In this document: one piece after another, positions 1-11,860 of the stretch
How the letters are laid out: each line of letters starts with the position of its first letter
Numbering within the stretch: the stretch's first letter is position 1
Assembly (NCBI GenBank): GCA_030544215.1
Contig: JARZZO010000008.1
Coordinates: forward strand, 30,605,614-30,669,613
DNA length: 64,000 nt
Source of the DNA: Zantedeschia hybrid cultivar
Taxonomy: Eukaryota; Streptophyta; Magnoliopsida; Alismatales; Araceae
Direction: 5' to 3'
Program-made: the position numbers and the translations under genes
The notes under the pieces: model-generated
Database searches by the model: none
Told to the model about the DNA's origin: nothing
What the model saw: only the letters and a program-made list of their open reading frames with translations

Positions 1-917
1 GTGGTGGCAGACGCCTTGAGTCGGAAGACGGCCGTGTCATATCTCATGGTTCGAGAATGGAGGTTATTTGAGCAGGTTGTGGAATCTTCCTTTAGGGTCC
101 GCGAGAGGCTGATAGAGCCGTGTTGGCCAGCTTAACTGTGAGACCAGTAGTGTACCATGCCATAATTGAGGCTCAGAGGGAAAATGCAGAGTTACCACAT
201 GTTCTCCAAACACCGGAATTGTGGGATGATGGTACAGTCAGGTTTCGAGGCAGACTCTATGTTCCGGCCCAAGAGGACGTGCGCAGGAGTGTCCTGGATG
301 AGGCGCACCATTCTAGATATACAGTGCATCCCGGAACGACTAAGATGTATCATTGTTTGAGGAGGCACTTTTAGTGGCCTGGTATGAAGAAGGATATGGC
401 TGACTATGTAGCTAGGTGCATGACTTGTCAGTAGGTTAAGGCAAAACACCAGAGACCAAGAGGTTTGTTGTAGCCCTTGCCGATCCCGGAATGGAAATGG
501 AAGCATGTGACTATGGACTTTGTGATGGGATCGCCTGCGTCCCCTGGCAGAAGAGACGCGATCTAGGTCATTGTTGATCAATTGACCAAGTCGGCACACT
601 TCCTGGCTATTAGGAAGGACTGGTCAGTCGGTAAGTTGGCTAAGTTGTTTGTGGATCGGATCATCTTTCTGCACGGGGTGCCCTTATCCATCGTGTCAGA
701 CCGGGATCCGAGATTTACTTCTAGGTTCTGGAAGAGTTTTCAGAAAACCTTGGGCACACAGTTAGCCTTCAGCTCGGCCTATCATCCTGAGACTGATGGG
801 CAGTCGGAGAGGACCATTCAGACTCTGGAGGATATGCTCAGGGCATGTTGCCTAGACTGGGGAGGTTCTTCGGAGCAGCACTTGTCTACAGTGGAATCGT
901 CCTTTAGGGTTCCATGA
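1..917 (+). pseudogene. Ty3/gypsy (Tekay/Del-like chromovirus) pol fragment: end of RNase H and integrase
   Basis: The first codons read VVADALSRK, the usual end of the RNase H/linker of chromovirus polyproteins. After a frame change (about 100-120) an H2C2-type region follows, with HHSRYTVHPGTTKMY, an in-frame stop at the WWPGMKKD position, and CMTCQ. The integrase core is recognisable: MDFVMGSP, VIVDQLTKSAHFL, IVSDRDPRFTS and HPETDGQSERTIQTLEDMLRA, so catalytic D, D and E positions are visible. Two further stops lie at about 434 and 563. The family match stops at about 890, where codons for the expected continuation after the VE pair are replaced. No LTR is seen with it. It is a dead 3'-pol remnant in plus orientation, cut on the left by the window edge. 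The superfamily is confident; the lineage is recalled from motif similarity. Confidence 0.85.
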
Positions 918-1616
918 CATGAACGAAATAACTAATCCATACTTACATTCCATATAAAATTTAGATTCAAATTCACATATTGAGCAAAAAGATGACATAA
1001 TCCGTGCATCCATATATCTTCGAACAATCTAATCAAATATAACATAAGAACCTACATCGACATTTGCGTACAATCCAAATCCCCAAAAAGTAAGGAATCC
1101 ATAAAAGTTACAAGATACAGAACTCTCTATATGAGATCTAAAGACCACTCATTCAAAATAACAAAGTTTAAAATGAAATCTATTGTCACATTTAAAGTGA
1201 AACAAAAAGTATAATGTCTTCATCAACGTGGGGTTGCGTGCAACATATGCATTCCATTATCCAACATGCATCTCTATCTTATAAACATAAGAAAACAAAA
1301 TAAGGTATTAAACAAATCGCTTAAATAAATTATCTTCTAAATTATTGCATAGAAAAGAAATGGATAAAAGAATGATGTGTCGTTGTCTTTAAAATATCTC
1401 ACATATTTTAGGCTTATAAGTTATTTGAAAAACACATGCACAACATACCTTTAATGTCTTCATGAACTTGGGGTTCGTGAGAGGGTGTTCCATTGTTCAA
1501 ATTTACATCTCCAACCTACAATCATAAGAAACAAAATAAAGTGTTATGTGAATAAAATAAATTATTTTCTAAACTATTATGTAAAAAAGAGACATGAAAG
1601 AATTATGCATCATTTT
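918..1616. other. AT-rich intergenic stretch with a diverged duplication
   Basis: No coding frame of note. The segment at about 1211-1390 recurs at about 1449-1620 in the same orientation. Both begin TGTCTTCAT.AAC.TGGGGTT, run through a CATAAGAAA block and end near AAAGAAT.ATG. The copies are about 240 bp apart and diverged. They lie just past the 3' side of the minus-strand transposase fragment and may be duplicated terminal exons or UTR of that element. Confidence 0.5.
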
Positions 1617-2659
1617 ATTTTGGAGTAACTAACATAAATAAGTTACTCATAATGCGCGTATATTCATTAAGATAATCTTCATTCTTTGTTTGATGAACCT
1701 TGAGATATGCTTTCAGTGTTGTGTAACCATCTCCTAATACATCACGCTATAATCAATTAAAAATAATACATATTATAATGCATCATTTTAATTTAAACGT
1801 ATACATAAAATTAATTCAAAGTTACCTCATCTTGATTATGAGGGACAAATGACTTTGCCCTGAGTGTATACGTTGTCTGATCCTCGCCGCAATATTTTTT
1901 ATTTCTTTCTGCCACTGATACTTTTTTACCATTTTTCCATTAATTCAAAAGTAGCTCCTAATTTTATTAAGTAAACCTTTTTTTAGGAGTTATTTTGAAA
2001 ATTTCCTCTGAAAGACTGTCACTATAGTAGTGACTCTTCAACTACCAATGCCACTCTCTTAACTTTTTTTGTAATGACTCTTTGCAAAAATGAGTGATGA
2101 CTGTCATATTTGCTAGCATCCGATGATCATCAACAAACTCATAGTGTCTTTGAAAAATCAAATAGTTATTATCTATATAAAAAAGTCAGAATAGATATCA
2201 AGATGAGCTAAAATACAAATAACTTACCATTAGGTCTCTCATTACATCATTGAAATTGTGTATTCATTGTTTCTTCCATTCTTTGTGAGGAGGAAAGTAT
2301 CCTTTCATTCTCACGTATAATCTAAGGACAGTTGTAAGTTTTGATGTGACTTTCCCGACTGGTTGACCATCAATGATCAAACATCTCCACTTCTCCCCTT
2401 TTGGAGGAAGAACTAATGACTCTTGAGCCGGCCCTCCAGTCTTCCTCATTGTAGAAGCAGACGCTGAAGAAGCTCCTGCATGACTGGAATTGATTTCATT
2501 CATCTCCTCAAAGTTTGCCTCTAAAACCTCATTTGATATATAGACTCCTCGCTCCGCTTCTCTATTAGAATATGTTGGGCTTGTCTCTAATACATCTTCA
2601 GCTCTGTTGATCGCAACTATAAGTACATTTTGACATTGAATTGAACTCCTTTTCTTCAT
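1617..2659 (-). pseudogene. CACTA (En/Spm)-type plant transposase fragment, multi-exon
   Basis: The minus strand carries blocks typical of the plant En/Spm-related protein family (recalled as Transposase_24). The first exon (2659 downward) starts after a TTTTAG acceptor and ends with IIDGQPVGKVTSKLTTVLR and a WKK segment, then an in-frame TGA, IHNFNDVMRDLM and a GGTAAGT donor near 2228. A second block at about 2160-1850 reads YEFVDDHRMLANM, LREWHW, then KVSVAERNKKYCGEDQ and KSFVPHNQDE. A third block (about 1750-1620) reads RDVLGDGYTTLKAYLKVHQTKN and ends in a stop. Exon order, splice signals and spacing fit the family, but stops in the first two blocks make it non-functional. No CACTA terminal repeats were found. 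It probably served transposition of a CACTA element now decayed. Confidence 0.7.
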
Positions 2660-2684
2660 TGAATGCCTAAAATATTAATTCACT

Positions 2685-3050
2685 AATAACTATGAATAAA
2701 CTAAAGATAAGTATTTCTTTAAAATTTTGAATCTAACCTAAACATGTAACAATTGTATACCTACCATAAATGTGGATGCCTCATGGTGAATTCTCTGATC
2801 ACTAGAAATTACATGAGAGTCATTTTTTTAAAGATCTGAAAAGAAAATAAAATTTATAATTATTTATGCATCTAATCAAAAATTCTGCCCATTCATATAT
2901 TAATGAAGATGATATGTAAACTAAAGATAAGTAATGCTTTCAAAAATGAATATAAACATAACATCTAACGAAAATATACCTACCATAAATGTCGAACCCT
3001 CATGGTGAACTCTCTGATCATTAGGAATTATATGGGAATTATTCTAATAT
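2685..3050. repeat. Imperfect direct duplication, about 219 bp offset
   Basis: About 2685-2830 and 2905-3050 align along their length. Both contain AAACTAAAGATAAGTA, a TATACCTACCATAAATGT block, CCTCATGGTGAA.TCTCTGATCA and GGAATTA/GAAATTA.ATG. The copies lie just upstream (in transposase orientation) of the first recognised CACTA exon, so they may be duplicated 5' exons or introns of it. Confidence 0.6.
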
Positions 3051-4329
3051 ATAGTCTTCATAAATTATATATAATTATAAATATATAGTCTTCATATAAC
3101 TTCTAGAATTTTGAGTCATCGTTCTAATGAGAGTTGTCTTACTTAATTTAGAATTTTATATACACGAAGTTATACTTAAAACACTAGGATTGTATGAAAT
3201 AAATGTGTACAAAATCATAATTTAAGTAGGATTCCAATTATGACCTTCTACCTACTAATTAGAATCTTAATTATATTCAAATTTATTATATTATATTTCT
3301 AATATAAGTCAAATATATTATATATAATTTTTCAAGTCATGGTTAATTTTAATTATATCATCTTTTATTTTCTAATTCAAATATTAGTCCAACTAAGACT
3401 TGTTCTCTGAATTATTTGCATTAGGAACAATGGTCTTCTACAAAGTTATAGATCTTTTTATGCTCTTTCCAATAATATCAACTATGCCCTAATCAGAAAT
3501 TTCTACATAAAATAATAATTATTTTACTATATTACTAACTAATGTATCAACCTAAAATTTAAACTAAATTAGTGAGCTATTCTTCGTAGTATAATTGGGT
3601 TAATAGACTTTCATAAGTTAATTAGACTAAATTAATTCACTTAAACTCACTAGTAAACTCTTATAATTAATTAATTAATTAAATTTAAATTAGTTAAATT
3701 TATTTATAAGTTGTAAAATTATAGGACATAACAAATTGTTAAATAATTTGATTCATCTGAGGGGACCACATAAGGTCATCTAGGTCTTGTCACCTATCTT
3801 CCTTATAGCATGTTAGAGACAGAAGCTTCTAACACTACTGCAAACACAAGACCCACTGACAGTTGTGAGCATTGGGAGTTTCCATATGGACGTCGGTCAA
3901 CCCGTCGCCTATAATTTGACCAGTGGTTAGCCCATTGTCCCATAAGCGTCGGCCATTCTATGCATCCACCATTCTTTGGTCTCCAATTATGAATTCCAAC
4001 ATTTCTTTCGTTCAACCCAAAGATAAAAAACATAATAGGCAGTCCTACCCTTTAAATTAACTTCAGCAATTCTACAATCTCAAGGTCATCCACTCACCCT
4101 AAGTTGCCATGTGTGTGTGTGTGAAAATCATCTCTATCGAGGCTCCTTATGGAGTGGGATTATTTCAAACTTCTTAAACTTTGTCTAACTAATTAATACA
4201 AAATTTATTTGTTTAGGAATCTCTTAATAAAGCATGATTTTATGAAAGCATAAGTGGGGTGTGAAAAAGAACTTTTGATAAATTTTGAGCATTTTTATCT
4301 GTAAAAGAACACGAGTTTTCTTCAAAAGA
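3051..4329. other. AT-rich intergenic DNA, nothing recognised
   Basis: Very AT-rich to about 3770, with only short open frames lacking family resemblance. A short segment at about 3770-3840 (GGGACCAC, AGGTC, CTTCCTTATAG, ATGTTAGAGA) resembles 25395-25470. A (TG)n run of about seven units lies near 4108-4122. Confidence 0.4.
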
Positions 4330-6100
4330 TTTAACAATTATGTGCAATAGTTACTCCTCCCAACTTAAATGGCATTGTCCTTAATGGCATAATAAATATG
4401 AAAGAATTACAGCCAAAAGGAGTCAGGAAAGGAGAGATATAACCTAGGGTGTCAAAGATTTTCATCAATTTTACGCCCAAGCCAACTGCCACCCGAATTA
4501 TTAAACCTATAAAGAAAATAAAAAACTTATTAAATGAACTTAAGAACATTGGGTTGCCTCTCAATAAACGCTAAGTTTAACGTCTTTAGCCAGGTGCAAA
4601 GTGTATATTATCCAATGCCTGCTGGCACAAATTTCAGTACATGCATTTTAAAGTTTGCTAGTTGGAGTGGACCAAGCATTGCGTACAGCTGATTAGTCAG
4701 AGCATTATTAATGAGGCTCCAGATAAAAAAATTGTCAACATGGTCAATGAGAGATTTTTTCTACTGAATTCATGGGCCATGTCAACAGTGTACCCCTGTT
4801 CCTTTCCTTGATTAAACCGAAAGACTTAATCCCAGGAAAAAGATTAGAAGTTCCCAGAATGATGGAGCATTGATTCAATGTCAGGGGTGATTCGATGTCA
4901 AGGATGAGAAAATCAACAGGCAAGTGACTCCTATCCACCTAAATGAGAGTGTCTTTGATCATGCCACATGGCTGTTTGAGGGATTGATCAGTTAATTGCA
5001 AAGCACCCAACGTGGGCTTTAATGCTCTGATTCCAAATTCCTTAAGAACATCAATTGAGAGAATGTTCACTCCAACTCCAAGTTTCAATAGGCCCCGATG
5101 AAGAAGGATGTCTCCAATGTCACAAGAATTGAGTAGGGCAACGCACTTGATTTCTATGATAAACAGGGTGTTGATGTAGACGTGGCCCAATAATTCAATC
5201 ATCTCCTTAATTTGGGTCAACTTCTAGAGGCTAGTGGGCTTAGATTCTCTGACACTCAGGGAGGGAATTATGGATATGTACATGCTCGGGTCCTCACCAG
5301 ACTCTTTCTCGTCCCTATCATCTCACCCCAACTTACCTTCCATAGGTTCTACCTGATTATTAGCTAGGTCTATAGCTTGTGTTTTTACTTATTGCAATTC
5401 CTCAATATTATCCACTTTCTGATCCATTGGGAAGAAAAAATATTCAAGATCCAGACTAGCATGTGTATTTAATTCCTCTATGGAAAATAATAAGTCTTCA
5501 AAGTCTGGATGAATATCTAAAAGATTACTCACTTTCTCTTCCTTCTTTTGATCATTTAAGCTCTCCTCTCGAATAATAGGTATAATCGCAAATGCATCTT
5601 GCTCGCCAATATAAGGATTTTTCATTTTTATGGAATGGTTAGTGCTAGCATTCTCTATATCGTCCTAACACAAATCCTTAAGATTCTCTCCATTTTCAAA
5701 ATCATACATGACGTGACTAGTTTTGGGTTGAGAGATCTTGTTTTGGAATGGTGAGTTGAATTGTTGATCAAGATCAGGTATCTACAAAAGTTTCAATGGA
5801 CTTGCTAGACACTTGTGCCAAGTCTATTCTTAGAGTAGCTTCACTCAAACCGTCTACCATGTCCTACATTAAGTCAATAGATTGTTGTTGGGCCAGGACC
5901 ATTTGCTCCAACAACTTAAATTCTTTATCCTCATGTTGACTTAACTGCTGTGGAGGTGGGTAATTAGGCTGATCTTCAGAGTGTGGAGACCAAGGAGCGG
6001 GAGAGTAAGTGGGTATCAAATAGTCAGATTGTTCTTTAAGATGAGCCTGGTCATAACAATTGTGCTGAATTTGGGCCCATTCTTAGAAGTGTTCGATAGG
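4330..6100 (-). pseudogene. Ty3/gypsy (Athila-like) gag-protease remnant
   Basis: Minus-strand frames match the gag-to-protease part of non-chromovirus gypsy elements. At 5220-4939 the protease-like segment reads GVGVNILSIDVLKEFGI, KPTLGALQLTDQSLKQP, then (4938-4744) LPVDFLILDIESPLTLNQ and SIILGTSNLFPG. This is the order of the aspartic protease domain, but the DxGAS catalytic site is not preserved. Upstream, 5625-5389 is acidic gag tail, and about 6080-5760 holds the low-complexity gag linker (WAQIQHNCYDQAHLKEQ, KLLEQMVLAQQQ) with stops. Downstream, 4560-4330 resembles the spacer after gag-pro in Athila-type elements (GAGGCAACCCAATGTTCTTA). No RT is present. The upstream (gag) end is cut by the Copia LTR piece at 6103. 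Assignment to Athila rather than Tat is tentative. Confidence 0.65.
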
Positions 6101-6102
6101 AG

Positions 6103-6702
6103 TGTTAGACTTAGGTGGCCTACAAGCTAATCTGACTATCTAAATCGCGTTCATTTATTAATAAAATGACATATTTCATTATGTGTAATTCGTATAGTTA
6201 TCATCTCATAATGAAGTCCGTGAATATGTGTGATAGTGATCAAATAATAATGAGATCATACTAATAAGACTGATCACTTAAACACACATATTCTCAATTG
6301 TTCCTAGTCGGAGGATATCCGAGATGGACATCGGATATCCGGTTAGACTAGTACATATTACTCATGCTCATATGATGAGGGTGACTGATCTCATAGTCAC
6401 TTGCGTGGAATTACTAAAGCGAATCTATAGGTGCTCATTAGAAAATGAGTTCACTAAACTGATAGAATTGAATCGCTAGATGGTATAGTACCTCACCGTC
6501 AAACAGCTTGATTCTATTGTCGCAATTGCATGGATGGTCCTCGGACCTAAGACAACAAGGACACCTTGTCGATGGACTTCTGTACTTTGACCTTGGTTTA
6601 TAGATCTCTATTCATGGGATTCTAAATGGCTAAGGATCAGGTACAGCGAAATACCGTCAAAGTAAATTGAGTGTCAAAAAGGAATCATTCGCTCTCGGTA
6701 TT
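6103..6702 (+). mobile_element. Truncated Copia LTR (5' part), plus orientation
   Basis: Starts TGTTAGACTTAGGTGGCC and runs parallel to the solo LTR at 54259. Shared blocks include AATGAAGTCCGTGAATATGTG, CTCATATGATGAGGGTGA, GCTTGATTCTATTGTCGCA, ACAAGGACACCTTGTCG and AAGGAATCATTCGCTCTCGG. Homology ends at about 6702, where the solo LTR continues for about another 950 bp. No matching TSD is visible because the 3' end is lost. It interrupts the gag relic on its left. Confidence 0.8.
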
Positions 6703-8542
6703 TTTCAAATATGTTTGCTATTTTTGGACCAATTTTTGGAGTTTTTAGCTTCATAATTAAGTTTAGTTCTTGAAAATTATGTTTATTTGTGCAAAAATTA
6801 TGAGAATATTCCTGATGCATATTTATCCATCAAGAAATCTGTTGGTATCAACTATGTTCAAATTTCACAACTATATGATCATGTTGGCTCTTTAAGTGAT
6901 TTTTTTTTATAAATAAAAGCATGTATTTTGACTTATAATTATATGTAGCATTTTTTTAAGTCAATTTTCATATTTATGCTTATCTTATACTTGCTATTAT
7001 ATCGTTGTGTCATATTTGTATGACCGTGTTTGGATATTACCATCTTAAGGAGATAGTAGGACCCGATTATGATATAAGCATCCATATTAAATAGGACATT
7101 TGAATATAGACAACGGATGAAATTTTGATTTCCGACTGACTAAACAAGGGAACAGCGATGTGTAACGCCTTAGAGGTTTGAAGTTGGGTGAGACTTAAAC
7201 TCCCCAGTTCTACACAGTAACTAAGACCTCTGCATCATTACCTAAATGCTTTGGTATACGTCTAGGACTCCTTATCTTATGGTTTGGATACATATCTATT
7301 AATAATTTAATATGATACATTTAATATAATTTGATTAGCACACAAGCTAAACTCATGCTCTAATATATCTCATTTGAACTCAGTTTATTCTTTGAAATTT
7401 CAGATTCACCATGTCTTTTAAATTTGTTATATACATAAGATCTATATTTTCTCATATGCCATAATTTGATCAGATTTGTTGGATTACTATACCAGGTTAT
7501 TCGTTATATGATATGTGATAAGTTCAGTTTAATATGAGATATATTCAGTTCAATATGTGATATGTTCATTATATGGCTATTAGATTTGATAAGTCATATG
7601 TGAAATTCCATTTTTCTATCATGCTAAGTAAGTTATATGTTATTCGATTTGATCATACTATTAAAAATCACATCTGATTTGATAAACTTATATACGATCG
7701 TACTTTGTATCATGTTCTTATTTGAGATATATGTAGAACTGTGAATTCTAATTTGTTAGTTATCATTACTTTTCAACTGTTATATTGTTTAGCATCTGAT
7801 AGGTCTCATTTCCTATTGAATGGTTGTACTCATAAACCTTATTAAGATTTTTAGAGTCTTCTGAGGAGGAGAAGTTAGACTCTTGAATGGTAGGAATCTT
7901 TAGATTCGAAGACTTTCGCTGTTATCTAAGTAGATTTGTTTATTTGCTTAAGTAAATAGATGTAGTAGGAATAGAAAGAAAGAGATACATACTTTTCCTT
8001 CTCTTTATTGAGTTGAGTGATTTTATCTTATCTAGATATTTGGTATACTTTGAAATCTTAGTATTGATGTTATACATTTGTAGAATGATGGTATTGACAA
8101 TAAAATTTTTATTAGATTATTGATAGTAAATGGCACATTTGTTACTTTAGTTATTTATCGCTCATCATTCATATCGGATTTATATACTATATTGAATCGA
8201 TATTTGCATAACTTTAATCCAAAATGAGTGTAAATGACTGAACCGGATGATGGGCGTACCACAAATAATCCGTTGTTAGTGTTACATTTTCTTGTAGTGG
8301 TCAGAGCACAGGGATTAGCTTTGAATCCTTAATAAGCAGTCAAAGCACAGGGGTCTGGTCATTTTTCTGCCAAGGTTTAGTGATGACTAGGGAAAAGGTT
8401 TAGGAGAACTGTGTGCATGCTCTATAATAAGATATTGTTTACTTTAGCTCATACAAGTGACATTGTAGCTTTGTCCTTTTTATTAGAAAATGATCTTTAT
8501 TAGGAAGAAGGTGAGAAACCTTCTTTGTAAACGTAAAGTTGC
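6703..8542. other. AT-rich DNA, possibly the end of a decayed gypsy LTR
   Basis: No coding frame recognised. At about 8276-8287 the sequence reads TTAGTGTTACA, followed 14 bases later by GTGGTCAGAGCACAGG, which resembles the LTR end plus a degraded initiator-Met primer site (usual form TGGTATCAGAGC) of chromovirus elements. A second CAAAGCACAGGGG lies near 8341. If correct, about 7000-8286 would be a plus-strand LTR. No partner LTR was found, so this is only a suggestion. The host DNA is interrupted at 8542/8543 by the inverted-LTR unit. Confidence 0.3.
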
Positions 8543-9042
8543 TGATGTAGCCGAAGCTATCACGATCAGATTCCGAGACATGAATCCGAAACTGGATCAA
8601 ATCGATGAAGAAGACCGACGGGGATCCGGGACGAGACGAGGGCGGAGACGGGGCCGAGGATCCGAAGCTGAGAGGTACCCGGGCAAAGGCTTGCCCGGAG
8701 CGAAGCTGAGACTCCTTCGGTCGAGGCGGATCGGCCGGCGAATGGCGTCGAGACCGGGGGAAGAAAACCCGAGGTCAGTGGTCGAGACCGACTCGGAGAG
8801 GTCGGCGAAGATTCAAACCGAAGCTCCTGCAGAAAGAGGAAGAAGAAGAACCGGTCAGTAAGAGTCCCGGGCTTCGGCCCAAGAGAACCCCCTCCAACGG
8901 CTAAGTTAGCTTCTGAAGAAGATTCGATTCAGAAGGGAAGGAAGAAGAGGCAGCTTTAATGCTTTCGGACTGTTGTCCTTGGTCAAGAAGACATACCTTT
9001 GGGTAATAAATAGCCTTGTATTTATAGCGGAGGGTAGAGGTT
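8543..9042 (-). repeat. Inverted LTR arm (short U3 end, R and U5), left
   Basis: Reverse complement of 21758-22257 with only scattered differences. Read on the minus strand it starts about 15 bp upstream of a TATA box (CTATAAATACAAGG, about 9026-9013) and ends in CGGCTACATCA. It lacks the upper 380 bp of U3 present on the right. The inner junction at 9042/9043 goes straight into accessory-gene exon sequence. Confidence 0.85.
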
Positions 9043-10272
9043 CATTGGCCCCGAGGAGGACGTCGATGTTAGGCTCGAGATCACGCTGCACCGAGGCAAC
9101 TTTGCCCGAGGCCAGCTGATCTGAAGCCTGGTCGATATCTAGGAGCTTCTACTGGATGGCGGCCTAGCGGTGAGCGAGAGCCCCGCACATGACCGCGGCC
9201 TGCAGCCGAAAGCAAGAAAAGAGGGATAAGTTTAAAAAATGCTAAGGGAAACAATGAGTAAAGACAAAGACGAAAGGGTTCTCTCCTGGACGGTGTGCCG
9301 AACGCACTGCAAGGATAAGCCTTCCGAAGAAAGCTCCTTGAGCTCATCCCCGGCCATCGACAGGGTCCAACCGCAGACCAGACGCAGACACGTCTGGGAG
9401 TCCTCCAGACTCTCGTCTACGAAGACCTCCACGTCCGGGCACCAGGGCTCGTGCCCATACTCCCGGGACATGTGCGTCCAGGCCGCCCCAAAGGGGAACG
9501 AAAGGTTCTCCGTACCGGCCCTGGTGGCCGAAGGAGAATCGCCCCTCGGCGGTTCGGGAGGCGACGAGAGCAGGGCGCCTCAAGCCGCCACCGGCCTCTT
9601 AGCCGCCGGGACGGATTCCCTCTCGTCGGGATCATCTGCCCGGCTCCTCTTTTCTGGCCGGCCACTTCCTCCGGTGACCGACTTTCCCTTCTGCCGTTCC
9701 TTCTCAAGCGCGGCAGCAGCAGCACGGCCTTCGACGGAAGCCGCCGTCTGCCTCGTAATCTGGGCGCTAGGGGCCGCAACCCCTTCGGCTGTCCTCTGCT
9801 CGGATTGCTTGGAGATCCGACTGATCAATCTCCGAAGTCCAAACATTTCTGCAAACAAAAGAAAAAGGTTAACAACAGTTCAGAATACGACTGTTTTTGA
9901 CTCAAGACTGACTTACCCCCGGCCGCAGCTTCGGCGCCCTCTTCGGACGGACGGCCTTCGGCCGGAGACCTGGTCGCGGCCGTTCTCTCCTCAGCCTCTC
10001 TCGAGATATCTTCAACAGGAAGATAAGGGGAGACTCGAGGACGAGAGAACGTCGGGTCCGGCCAGGCTCCCATCTGTATAAGCTTCTCCTCGTCCTCAAA
10101 GAGCTCCGCAATCTCGTACGGAGCCTCGTCCTCGAGGAGGTGCATGACGTCGAGCTACTCGGGGTTGAGAGAGGGTGGATCGGAAAGGCCCTCGGCCAAA
10201 GGCGTCCATTCGGTGGGAAAGGGTCATACACTCTTCTCTTCCTCTGGGAGAGAGATGAAAAGGAAGCCCTTC

Positions 10273-11835
10273 TGTAAGGAATCGCCATGAACGCAGCGGA
10301 AAATAAAATCGATTCCATTGTATCGGTTACTGGGATCGTAAAACGGACATTAAAATAAATGCGGGAAGAACGGTTCTTCACCTTTGCGGGGTTTCGAATC
10401 TCCCGTGGATGATGCCGACTCTGTAATCGCGCACGCGCACGATCTCTAGAGGTGTCCACACGAGTTCCCGTAGCAGACGCTATTTTCTCCTCGACTTGAG
10501 TGCTCCGACCAGATCTCAAATCTACCATGCGCGAAGAGAGATAGATCCACTCCAAGAGAGAGAGAATCTGGGGTAAATAATTTGTCCAACGAATCTTTTT
10601 ACCCCTCCCCCTTGGCCCTCCTTATATAGAAATAAGGATAAGCACAAAGATTAATCCTCATGATTATCTAAGAGTTTGGCCTTGGATAATTCTCCATTAA
10701 ATCTACATCTTTATCCTGCAGCTTTTCATAAAAACCCAGATAAGTATAAAATTTAACATCTCTCACCGTCTGACGAGAACTCTTATGTGTGTAACCCTCT
10801 AGGCCCATATATCAGTCCGGTTGCAGGCCCATTAAACTTAGAACTGTTTCTTGAGTTTAATATTTATTAATTAACATTTAAACATCATATGTTAAATGAT
10901 TAATTTAATAAACAAGTGGATTATCATCTGATGATCAAATCACTTGGCCTTCTGATCATGAACAGCACCAAACACTACCTCATGATCCCAGAAGATATAA
11001 GGGATACTGTTCCCTTCAATTGAATCTTTCCGTCTGCAGATGCCGCACAGATATAATCTTTCACTCATGCAATGTCCCAATAATACAAGGGTATGGTTTT
11101 ATAGTCAAACCCTTTTTCACATTATCCAGATGGATTCCAGTACACAGTTAATATCTAGAAAGACATCTCTTTCATTTGACCCTGGCCAGGGATTTCTGTG
11201 TACACATCCATAGGACATTCTCTCTCCAGTCTTATACCAAGAGTGAGTGATCCCTTGTTGTTCACTCAATTACCTTCGCAAGCTTTCCACTGTATCTAAA
11301 AGACCGATTATGGTGGAGTTAATGGTTAAAGTCCACGAGTCAGAGAATCAAGATACAATGGTCCACAAACAAGGTATCATTGGTGACTCAGGTCAAAGGA
11401 CCAACTGTGCTACTACAACGATTGAATTCCCTGGTTGACTAATAGGTATAATTACCATCCAGAAATTCTTATTTGGGTCTGTTCAGTGAACTCATTCTCT
11501 AATGAGCACCCACTTGTTTGTCTTAGTGTCACCACACGAGTGAATGTGAGATCATTCACCCTCATCATATGAGCAGACATAACTTGTGTCGATCTTATCG
11601 GATATTTAATGTCCATCTCAAATATCCTATGATCGAGAACTATTTAAGACAATTGACTGAGGATATTGATCTCACTATCATGATCTCATCATGATTCAAT
11701 ATCCCATACATTTGTCTATGGACCTTCATTACGATAGTTACTTGGCGAGAACTATAAATGAAGAAATGATTGCCTTTATTAATAATCTGAACTAGAATGT
11801 ACAATGATTGGCTATGAGGCCACCCAATTCTATCA
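10273..11835 (-). repeat. 3' LTR of Copia element 1 (1563 bp)
   Basis: Reads TGATAGAATTGGGTGGCC to GGCGATTCCTTACA on the minus strand. A TATA box (TCTATATAAGGAGGG) lies near 10635-10621. It is about 25 bp shorter than its partner because the GAGA microsatellite near 10545-10565 is contracted. Confidence 0.95.
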
Positions 11836-11860
11836 TTCTCCCACTTGGACTATAGCCAAT
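11836..11860 (-). other. Polypurine tract of Copia element 1
   Basis: Minus strand reads GTCCAAGTGGGAGAA immediately before the 3' LTR. This is the expected plus-strand primer position, and it is conserved at 43336 and 61669 in the other two Copia elements. Confidence 0.85.

Noticed and set aside
3803..4033. Small minus-strand gene
   Set aside because: No resemblance, AT-rich surroundings and no signals.
8490..8861. Plus-strand open frame of 123 codons
   Set aside because: It is antisense to the R-U5 part of the inverted LTR arm.
9239..10081. 280-codon plus-strand frame
   Set aside because: Shadow of the GC-rich minus-strand accessory exons, which have splice sites and family motifs in the other frame.
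11247..11438. 63-codon open frame (also at 19207, 42747 and 49416)
   Set aside because: It recurs only because it lies in four LTR copies, runs antisense to the element and shows no family; changes between copies look neutral.
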